Shown: positions 13,901 through 25,900 of the stretch, in pieces
How positions within the stretch are numbered: position 1 is the stretch's first letter
Layout of the letters: each line of letters starts with the position of its first letter
NCBI GenBank assembly: GCA_903813345.2
Contig: CAIIXF020000010.1
Location: forward strand, 7,743,169 to 7,807,168
Source: Owenia fusiformis
Lineage: Eukaryota > Annelida > Polychaeta > Sabellida > Oweniidae
Reading direction: 5' to 3'
DNA: 64,000 bases
The notes under the pieces: model-generated
What the model saw: the letters and a program-made list of their open reading frames with translations, nothing else
What the model was told of the DNA's origin: nothing
The model's database searches: none
Made by a program: the position numbers and the translations under genes

Positions 13901-16900
13901 AGATGAAGCCCTCTTTTAAGAAGGGAAGTCAAACGAATGGAAAGGGTAAAGATATTTATCCTATGCCAAGTAGAGTTTTAGGGAGATAAGTTGGTAAGAT
14001 ATATATATTTCTTTTATTGACATTTTGTATCAAAACATGACACATTAGTCTATGTACAAACTAGGCTGTCTTGACACAAGACAATACTACACTATTAACT
14101 AAATGCTAGACTACATTTAACTAAACTAAACTTTATACATGTAACATATAATCATTAGTATGAGGCTACAGGCTTTCTATTAAACTTGATGCATAAAAGA
14201 TAAAAAGAAGATATTAGCAGTGTAGCACAGTAATTGTAGTCTACTCTAAATTTTGGAAAGAATGGTAAACATATTTGCCAATATGCCTTTGAACAGTAAT
14301 ATTTTGCGAAGACAATAGCATTCTAAAATTTGTTTCATTGATTAGAAAATCGGGTCCAAATATTTCTTTCATTTTTTCTAGAAGGACACTCCTTTGTGCA
14401 TCATGTTTTTTACAATTAATAAAAAAATGTTTTTCATCTTCTACAGATTTACAAGTTAGGCAAAGTCTATCATTTATTGGAATAGGTTTAGGTTTAGAAT
14501 AGCGGCCTGTTTCAATTCGAAGTTTGTGTGAGCTTAGTCTAAACCTGGCTATTGATTGTCTATATTTTCTATTATCAAGTTTTGTATAAGTATCCAAGGA
14601 AAAGTCATTCTTAAAGGTGTTATATGTGCGAAGTATAGGGAAGTTGTGATTAATATCAGTTTTCCATTTATCAACAAAGTTACTCCTCAAGGTTTTTTCA
14701 ACATTGAATGGTACCATTTCTTTATTTTCTAAATTATCTTGATCCTCCCAGTGTTTTGTCATATTAGTTTTACATAAAATATCATAAACTTTTGTAGCCC
14801 AAGTTTGAAAACCTAATTCGTGCATTTCCTTTTCATAGGAATATGCTTTATGGAGTATATTTGTTGGGGGGAGTTGGAGGATTCTTATCCAGTATTTTAT
14901 TAATGCAGTCTCAAATTTTACAGAAATTGGAAAACGGCCTAAGTCTCCATAAATTGCTGGACTGGCAGTTTGTCTTTTTACTCCGAGAATTGATTTAATA
15001 AATCTCAAGTGCACCATTTCAAGATCATTTATATGTTTTTCTGTTTGCCATATCTCACACCCATATGTAAGAATGGGTGTTACTAGGGTGTCAAAAAGAT
15101 GTAAAGCTACATTGACTGGTACATCACCAAATTTCTTAAATTGGCTTTTTATTTTAAAAATTGCCTTTCTTGATTTACCAATTAGATGTTTAATATTTAT
15201 ATCCCGTATTCTGATTCTGAGGTTTCCATATCCTGAACCTCCATATCTCCCGCTCCAGGTCATATCTTCCCGCTTCGAAAAAAATTTGAAAAAATAAGAA
15301 AAAATTGAAAAAAAAAGAAAAATTGTGAAAAGAAATTTGAAAAAAAGAAAAAATTGAAAAAAATAGAAAAAAAATTGAAAAAATAAAAAAAATTGAAAAG
15401 AAATTGAAAGAAAATTAGAAAACTCTACTTGGTATAGGATAAAGCAGTTATGTACGATCGGTTTGGATATTGGGTTCATCCCTCGTGAGATATGCACATC
15501 TACCTTCGGTCCCTACGGTCCCTCAGGTAGATATGCATATCTCCCTCTGGATAAACCCCATATCCAAAACCTCCCAGTACATAACCCTTAAATATTCTCT
15601 CCAGAAAAAACATTGGTAAACTGGTTTTTCAGTCTGTTGGTTTCAGAATATGTTTGTTTACAGAACAAGAGTGTTAAAATAATCAGGATGTGAATATTGA
15701 AGTTTCTATCCATTTCAAATTCAACACTCTTAGTCAGAGGCTTCAGTAGAAAGAGTTCATTAAAAGATGGCAATAATTGAATGACATAAGTCATATCTAT
15801 TTTTCAGGTCTAATTAGTGGTGTCAACTCTGGGAAATACCCATCACCATGGCAGCAAAGCAACAAGGGGACAACTGCTGCAGAGTCATGGGAGAAGCTCT
15901 GACCAATCAGCACAGAGAATGCATGGACAGGTGTTGGAGTATCACCTTGACAACCAAACCTCCAGTGGACAATCTCAAAAACAACACAACCATATCTCCA
16001 GAACAACACATAGATGCATTAAGCACATACTTGCCTCGCACAGCAAAACAGGGGTACTATGCAGGTGTTAGATTCTTACTTTCAAAAGGTGCTAATGTCA
16101 ATTCACAAGATAGTAATGGTGGGACTGCACTTATGAAAGCAGCCCAGTCTGGGTATATCAACATTTTAAAATTGCTGCTAGAACATCGTGCTAGTGTGAA
16201 TATGGTGGATATGGATGGATACACTGCACTTATATATGCCACAAGTTTCAGCCACATTGGTTGTATACAGGCGTTGGTTGCTGCTGGGGCTTCCATTGAC
16301 ATTATGAACAATTATGGTTGGAGTGCTCTGATTCTTGCCGCTATTAATGGTGACACAGATTGTATTGAACTATTCCTTGCCAATGGTGCTAAGCCTGATC
16401 TGGAAGACTACAGTAAGTTAACAGCACTCATGCACTCTGCTACGGGAGGTAGAGCAAAGAGTATAAAGTTATTACTTGAAGCTGGGGCACAGCCAAATCT
16501 TAAAGACAGCTATGGTACAACTGCACTGATATGTGCAGCAGTCAATGGGCATTTAGACTGCCTTGTTTTACTTCTAGAAGCAGGCGCCTTGCCAAATTTG
16601 CAGAACTATGCTAAAAAAACAGCACTTATGGAATCATCGAAAAATCGTGAAATAGAGTGCACTGAGTTGTTACTTAAATGGGGGTCATTGCCCGATTTGC
16701 AAGACAAACCAGATCAACGAACAGCACTGATGTACGCTGTATTGCGAGGCCACCCAGTTATGGCAGAGGCTTTACTACAGGCAGGGGCTGACCCTGGGAT
16801 TACAGATCGCCAGGGCCTAACTGCATTCATGCATGCAGCAGAGAAGCGACATACAGACTGTGTTCTATTGCTATTGGCTCATGGCTCAGATGCAAACATT

Positions 16901-19900
16901 AGTGACAATAGTGAAAAACATTGTAAGGCAATTCATCATGCATTGGATCGGGCATTTAGTATATACGACCTTGAACTCATACAGATTCTAATCATCGCAG
17001 GGTGCTACATTAACACTGCTCAATTTTCAATTATTGTTCATAAACATTTTTATGATACACCTGCATTAACAAAAGACAGATTAATTCAATGGCTACAGAA
17101 CTACCAGAGTGTGCCACGGTCTTTACAACATATGTGCAGAATAAAAATAAGACAAACAGTACATCCAAAGTATTTCAAAGGGAACATAGAGGATCTTCCA
17201 TTGCCTGAGGTTATGAAAGACTACATCCAATTTGCAGAATTGGATGACTTTGAAACCTCAATCAATATACAGCCAAGCTAATACATGTAATATGAAATAC
17301 AGGCCCGTAGCCAGGGGGGGGGGGGGGTTGCAGGCCCCTCTGGCCACTCAAGTGATTTTAGCCATATTTGGGCCAAAATTGTCAAATGTGAACCCCCCTG
17401 GACATTTTTGAAAACTGAACCCCCCTTGGCAAATCCTGGCTATGGGCCTGTACTGGGTTGATCCAAATTAAAACATCTCTGGACAATACACAACTTTTGT
17501 TTCAAATAATTGATGTAATGAACCACTTTGTAATCAAAAACCAAAAAGTGCAAGTTATAAATTATTGCTCTATGTCAACTATGAAAATCTTAATCTTAAT
17601 TTCCTTGAGTCGTGCCCTGTAAGTCTATTGATAGTTTTCACAGACCCAGTTTACTTAGCTTGTTGGCTACCGGATTAACCTACACTTTTATGACCAACTC
17701 ATTAAAATATGATTACATACTTAAATGACTTGCGCTTGCCCATAAAATAGTGGGTTAATCCGGTAGCTGACAGGCATTAGTTGCATTCGCAAATACAAGC
17801 TTCGATTGATCCCTCTATTTATTTACGTGAGCTTAGAGGGACTTAGCTTGGCATGAGGCTGAGGCAATCGAGGCAATCTTCACAAAGTTTTCTGAAAATA
17901 TTTATTTACATATTTTTTTCAATTAAAACTGAAAATTTTATTCTTTTTAACTCTTGGCCCTGCTTTTTACTTCATGACTTTCACTTTGTCCCTGGCTCAT
18001 TACTAAATTGTGCATGTTTTTCTTGGAATTCTTGTAGATTTAATCACATTTAGAAGCTTGATAGATAATAGTGATTTTTACCCATTTGCCCTCATTCTGC
18101 TTCTGTCAAGTTTTGACTTGAAATTAAGTGAAAGAAAAATATATAAAATACATGTACTACGTTTGTTCTTGAAAGACAATGAATCCAAAACTAATATAGT
18201 TTCCAGCACATGAGAAACATGACACAACTTATTCAAAAATTGTCCCTTTTTAACATGCAGCCTCTCTGTACATGTATGTTATGATCTTCCAAAAAGTGAA
18301 CTGTTCACCTACCTCTGTATGCAGATTACAGCAAGCATTGTCATTGAAGATCTCACATACGCTGTCTGGTACCTAAAACATACCAAACATTATTAAACTA
18401 TATTAAACAAAGGAGGAGTTAAAATGTATATCCATATTTTGATGAACCTTTAGGAGCAGAATAACATGTTGAATAAGCGATGGTGCCCAATTATCAACAG
18501 CTGTGGAAGAAGGAAGTTAATTTTGTTAGGGGGAGGGCTTGGTAAATAATGATATTTGATTTCATTTTGTTGATAATTAGACGGCATCCCTAATGCCGAA
18601 GTCACAATTGCTCCCGGCATATTGCACCTTCAACATCAATTTACCCAATTTTTTTTATTTTATGGGTAATTGTTCACCTTTTACATTTTTTAGAAAATTT
18701 ATTGTTAAGCATTTACTTTTGATACTAAAGTCTCTTGACGATGGATCTAATTCAACTCAAGATTTAGCCCATTCAATCAAAACTTGATGACAAAAAAACT
18801 TATCTTTGTTGGAACAAGTACCGAGTTGACATATGTTACAGCTTATCTTTGTTGGAACAAGTACTGAGTTGACATGAGTTATAGCTTACCTTTCTTGGAA
18901 CAAGTACTGAGTTGACATGAGTTATAGCTTACCTTTCTTGGTACAAGTACTGAGTTGACATGAGTTATAGCTTACCTTTGTTGGAACAAGTACTGAGTTG
19001 ACATGAGTTATAGCTTACCTTTGTTGGAACAAGTACTGAGGTAGAAAGCAACTTACTTTTTCACCCATTGGAATACATGTAAAATTGACAAAGTTCAAAT
19101 CATAATTTCTCAAATCCCAGCCCATCGAATCCTCGCATCCATTCAGATCATGTAGTCCTATTCAAAAACTTCCCGTTCGGTTATATGGTGAAAAAAATAT
19201 CCCACGAACGAAAAAAGATTTTGCTACATTTGTAAGCGAGCATTGATTTCTGGGTCTGTAAAAAGCACGTAGGACCTGATTACCCCATTGATTTACTGAG
19301 ACCGCCAAAAATATAATTCAATTTTTTGGTTCAAAATTATAATCTGTCAGCGGTCCCTGGCACACCTACTAGCTATTACCAAACATTAATTGTCAATACA
19401 TGTACACATTTACGTGCCATACATCAACAAAGTAGCAAACTAGTGTTTTAACTACTAATTTTCCTATACCATGAACAAAACAAATCGCACGTGGGTTGTA
19501 TTGACCCTGAGTTGACATGAGTTATAGCTTACCTTTGTTGGAACAAGTACTGAGTTGACATGAGTTATAGCTTACCTTTCTTGGAACAAGTACTGAGTTG
19601 ACATGAGTTACAGCTTACCTTTCTTGGAACAAGTAATGAGTTAACATGAGTTATAGCTTACCTTTGTTGGAACAAGTACTGAGTTAACATGAGTTATAGC
19701 TTACCTTTGTTGGAACAAGTACTGAGTTGACATGAGTTATAGCTTACCTTTGTTGGAACAAGTACTGAGTTGACATGCGTTATAGCTTACCTTTGTTGGA
19801 ACAAGTACTGAGTTGACATGCATTATAGCTTACCTTTGTTGGAACAAGTACTGAGTTGACATGCGTTATAGCTTACCTTTGTTGGAACAAGTACTGAGTT

Positions 19901-22900
19901 GACATGAGTTATAGCTTACCTTTGTTGGAACAAGTACTGAGTTGACATGTGTTACAGCTTACCTTTATTGGAACAAGTACTGAGTTAACATGAGTTATAG
20001 CTTACCTTTGTTGGAACAAGCACTGAGTTGACATGTGTTATAGATTACCTTTGTTGGAACAAGTACTGAGTTGACATGTGTTACAGCTTACCTTTATTGG
20101 AACAAGTACTGAGTTGACATGAGTTATAGCTTACCTTTGTTGGAACAAGTACTGAGTTGACATGAGTTATAGCTTACCTTTGTTGGAACAAGTACTGAGT
20201 TGACATGAGTTATAGCTTACCTTTGTTGGAACAAGTACTGAGTTAACATGAGTTATAGCTTACCTTTGTTGGAACAAGTACTGAGTTGACATGAGTTATA
20301 GCTTACCTTTCTTGGAACAAGTACTGAGTTGACATGAGTTATAGCTTACCTTTGTTGGAACAAGTACTTAGTTGACATGAGTTATAGCTTACCTTTCTTG
20401 GAACAAGTACTGAGTTGACATGAGTTATAGCTTACCTTTGTTGGAACAAGTACTTAGTTGACATGAGTTATAGCTTACCTTTCTTGGAACAAGTACTAAG
20501 TTGACATGAGTTATAGCTTACCTTTCTTGGAACAAGTACTGAGTTGACATGAGTTATAGCTTACCTTTGTTGGAACAAGTACTGAGTTGACATGAGTTAT
20601 AGCTTACCTTTGTTGGAACAAGTACTGAGCTGACATGTGTTATAGCTTACCTTTGTTGGAACAAGTACTGAGCTGACATGTGTTATAGCTTACCTTTGTT
20701 GGAACAAGTACTGAGTTGACATGAGTTATAGGAATAAGTACTGAGTTGACATGTGTTATAGCTTACCTTTGATGGAACAAGTACTGAATTGATATGTGTT
20801 ATAGCTTACCTTTGTTGGAACAAGTACTGAGCTGACATGTGTTATAGCTTACCTTTGTTGGAACAAGTACTGAGTTGACATGAGTTATATCTTACCTTTG
20901 TTGGAACAAGTACTGAGTTGACATGAATTATATCTTACCTTTGTTGGAACAAGTACTGAGTTGACATGAGTTATAGCTTACCTTTGTTGGAACAAGTACT
21001 GAGTTGACATGAGTTATAGCTTACCTTTGTTGGAACAAGTACTGAGTTGACATGAGTTATAGCTTACCTTTCTTGGAACAAGTACTGAGTTGACATGTGT
21101 TATAGCTTACCTTTGTTCGAACAAGTATTGAGTTGACATGAGTTATAGCTTACCTTTGTTGGAACAAGTACTGAGTTGACATGAGTTATAGCTAACCTTT
21201 GTTGGAACAAGTACTGAGTTGACATGAGTTATAGCTTACCTTTGTTGGAACAAGTACTGAGTTGACATGAGTTATAGCTAACCTTTGTTGGAACAAGTAC
21301 TGAGTTGACATGTGTTATAGCTTACCTTTGTTGGAACAAGTACTGAGTTGACATGTGTTATAGCTTCATCAAAGTTTTCTTCATCTTCTGGAATATCTTC
21401 ATCTTTACTTCTTATTCCTACAATAACATATAGTTTCAAAATGTCAGAATATAAAGAAAACACCAACTCCACGGAGTAGCAAATCCCACCAAACAAAACA
21501 TGTTTTGATAAATAGCAGCCATAAAAAATGAACCGAATCCATCAACAGGTATTTGAGTTATTGTCCACACAAAAAGCAAACAGACGACATTCGTTCTATG
21601 GACAAATTATTGTTCTATAACAATAATTTAACAGCAACACAAGAGATAAAGAACATGCCTATAATGTTGTGGACCTTTAAAACCATTATTTAACTTAAAA
21701 CATTGGATACATATTTAGAGATAATTCATGAAATTCATTCTCCTAAACTCACCTGTTTTTATAAGTTCTTTGAATTCCTTTTTTTCTTTGTAATTTTTGG
21801 GTGGATCACCGTTATGCTGGAAATATGAATGCACCAATTGAAAAGCTGGTTATTTATTAAAAAATCAATATTTTTATATAACTATTTCAAAGACTAATTT
21901 TTATGATTTCCTTTCCTTGAACTCGTGACCTGTGTTGTCTAGATACAGTACTAAACCTAACCTAAAACTGAAAAGAAGAATATCAACCTACCCTCTCTTT
22001 CCATATTTGTAGGTATTTGTATATGATGACTAGCCAAGGTGTATGCATGTGGTCCTTCTTGCTCATTTCATCAAGATTTAGGCTATCGCAGAAGTCAACT
22101 AGGGCAGGGAATGGATGGTCTAGCCTCAAATCTTCATGTGAGCTGTCCGGATGGGACTCTGTCACTAAACCAAAAAAAAAGTCTCATGTCATCCTTAGCT
22201 GACTTCAATAAGTGCATATCAATCATAGAGCATAGTATAATGAAGGTGGAGACAATGGCTTTCAGATGATTTGAACTTGACCATTCTTTGGCTATTCTTT
22301 TGGAGAAGTGATATTTTATATTGGATAACAGTTATCAATGGAAATATCCGTCAAATTTTGGTCATGTGGTAATTATCAAGTTGAAAATCTGACATCTATA
22401 AATGTTGAACTTTTTGTTTGACATGTCTGCGCAGAAAGAATAAATACCTAATGAACGAAAAAACATAGCATTAGACATAGGAGTGAAATTATCTGGGCAC
22501 TAGAGGAAATGCTAAAGCGTATCCAAAAAGCAAAAAGCATTATTTTAGGCATTCAAGGATTTTATATTAGTCATACCTTGATCACTGTTATAAGTAGACA
22601 ACAAATATACTGAAACATAAAACTCATTTTCCTAAACATGGATGGGAAAGAAATCCATAAAACAATGGGCTTTCAAGAGACCCTTTTAAATGACACAGAT
22701 CATCAAGTAACCACATACATGTACTAAATTACTCAGGCCGGAGTAACTTCTCTGCATAAGAATGTTACCATTTCCAATAGCTGCAAATTGCATACCTGTA
22801 TGTTCTTTGACAGCCAACCTCATATATCCAATCAGTCCATAGCTTCTTGTTATCAATAATGGTACTCCATTTTTCCATAGTAGGTCCGCCAATGTTAGGA

Positions 22901-25900
22901 GACCCCTTAAATGCAAAGAACACATTTTATATACCCTTGTCAGTAGTTTGGTTTTTCTTCTTCAAAAGAGAGCTTCATTTTCACTCATTGAGTTAGAGAT
23001 AATTAATCCTTTGATCTAGCCTAACCCAATCTACAAAGACATAGCTAACATACTCCTCTGCCACCATTAGTTCAAATATGCCATCATTACACTGGACTAA
23101 TCAAGAGTATATGATCAAAATCCAGCTACCCAATCAAATAGCAGTTGGTGAATGTAATACTGTACTTTGAAAAGTACATGGCATTTCTTTCATATTGAAA
23201 CTCCCATTAGAGGCAGTGGCAGCTTTTTTGAGGTAATTTGGATCGCATAAGCATTAGAACATCCTCTTATTCAAAGTTTTACACTATAATTATAAAATGT
23301 TGATGTTGCCTTTTGGCAAAATCTACATCCATGACAACACACAATGCAAAAGAGTTATTAGATATTTTTTTGGAGGAGAGGTTCTTTGCTCGTAAGACAT
23401 TAGGCTGTAAAATTTGGACCAAACCACATAACAGATATTTGCAATTATCCAAAATTATATTTCATCTGAAAATGGTTGTTATTTTACCCTTTGCATTCGT
23501 TTGACTTCACTTCTTAAAAGAGAGCTTCGTCTTCACTCTTTCAAACTAAAATAAACCTCTGAACTCACCGCGCCAATCAGTGTTCGTCGGCCAAATTTGA
23601 CCGACGTTCTATATATGGTAATACCTTCTGATGTCATCGTTGAGCCCGGAATTGACCAATGACATGCGCATATTTAATAAGAACGCATTTGGCGTATGTT
23701 TCTTCAAGCTCGCTGATTGGTGGAAGAAAGGTCAGAGCGTAGGTCGAAAGTGATTTATTATCCAAACTGTCACCGGTACCCGTCGTGGGGGCGGGGCTAT
23801 TAAACTGTAATATGGTCTCTACTAGGCAGAGTGTAGTTTAACTAGACTCTGCACGCAGGGTATTGTTATTTTGAATTCAGTTGTCATCTTGGAAATTCCT
23901 TTTTGAGCAGACTCCTACAAACTCTTAACCATATCTGAGAGCTGGCATTTGAGCTTTTAAAATTCTTTTCAGATATATCAGTCCCTATGACAACTTATTT
24001 TTCAGTGATATGAGTCACTATGACAACTTACTTTTCAGATATGTCAGTCACTATGACAATGCTGAATGTGTTGAAAAATGTGGGGTTGTTCTCAACTAGA
24101 ACTTCTGGTTTCTGGAATAAGAAATTAATATCTGTTACTTCTGAAATAATACACTAAAAGTACATAATATACATATTAGAAGCTCACTCTGTTTCTGAAT
24201 TTTTTGAGTATTTGTTTCTTTATAATGAAACTTCAAGATGGTAATCCTTTTCACAATTTATAAGATCATTTCATCAGTGGAACATTGTGAGGATATCACG
24301 ATTTCTAGCCACTTGTGGACAATCTGGTCATAATGACCACTAGTGATGTCATAGAGCAAGCATACCTCATCCACAAAATCGCCACTGACATCTTCATTCA
24401 GTTCAAGCAACAACTCTGTGGCAACTTGGGCTCGACTCTAAAATACACAAGAATTACATATCAGCTGTTCTGTATCATCTCAAATATAACAACATGTAAT
24501 GCATCCATGTTATGATATATATTTATATTTATATATATTTATTTAAAAACTTTGGTCTTAAAAGTGATTATTGTACACCATAGTGTCTCATATGCCGACA
24601 CCGGCAGGGCCAGTGATTTTCTGTAGTTTTTAATAATATGTAATTTTATATATTGGCGTGACACTTAAATAAATAAATACATACATATATACCTGGTACA
24701 ATTTCATTTTTCATTCAAATAAGGAAATTACATGTGGATTGTTCCTTGTGAATTAAAATGTGGAGACAATAATAAAAAAACAGGTTTGAATAAAAATATT
24801 CTGTATTCCATATTCCATGGGGTTTCTCCCAAACTTAATGTGGTATTATTCTCAAAAATTTAGCACATGGCCATTTTATTCCTTAGTTTAGCATTTTCAA
24901 ATTAATTAAAAAGTGGAATTCTTACCTTTCCAAGACTGTCTTTGTCAAGGAAGAAACTAAAATAAAAAATAAGTAAATTTATTTACTTGTATAACTGATT
25001 TAATTAGTAAATGATTGTCCTATTTGTTTTATAATGGTTGGAAGGGGGTGTCCTAAATAACAACACAAACACAAATTTTAGCAAGTTACTTTAAAGTTTT
25101 CCTTTTTCTTATTTAGATGTATTTTGTATTCCTTACCAGTTGCCATAAGGCTTCTTATAGAATCTCAAGGAGCTCTATTTTAATATGGGATCATCCAAAC
25201 ATGGATCCATGTATGCTAGGGGTGCGATGCTCTCTTTAACTCTTAGAAGACATGTATTTATATTTCTTACTTGTTTCCAATATCTTGTCCCGTAACTTTG
25301 TTTCCATCAACAATGGTGAATGACCCCACTCCTGTCATAAAATGAGGAAATTACAGATAAATCAATGACTTACTCTCTGCATGCACTATAATCACTACAC
25401 CTGTAAAATGTACATTGTCAAAATAGAAGGAGGAAGATTGTATGATTTTGCAAGAAAATTCAACAAGCCTTCAAGATTTTCTTTTTTGTTAAATTAATAA
25501 CCATATGGTAAAATATGTTCAGATGCCTCCAATGGTTCACATTCTGGATTCTTTACTGCCAATTAAAATCACAAATCTAGAATATAGTTACAGAGATGAA
25601 AATTACCTGGCAGGATAAGATTCTTCAGGATTTCTGTCCCAGTTGCTGTAGCATTGACGAGGCATACTGTGGCTGTTTCAAGAGACTGTTGACCATGATC
25701 ACCCCACAGCCTACAATAGAAATTTATTTATCAGTCGTATACTACATTGTACTGGCCTCGCTAAGAGCATGGGCTTTCAACAGAAAGCCCATGGTAAGAG
25801 CGAAAATCAACAATGAAGCTCAGTTGTATTTTGGCAAAAGGTCTATGGTAAATTTTTTAATGTTGAGTGTCCCCAGTACACAGCAACAAGCCTGTACTAC

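Noticed and set aside
18797-21366. CRISPR-like array
   Set aside because: Direct repeats without unique spacers, in a eukaryotic intron; units are contiguous copies of an exon/donor junction.
22017-22269. Two plus-strand frames
   Set aside because: Antisense shadows of NAE1 exon 8.
24315-24515. Plus-strand 66-codon frame
   Set aside because: Antisense shadow of NAE1 exon 5.
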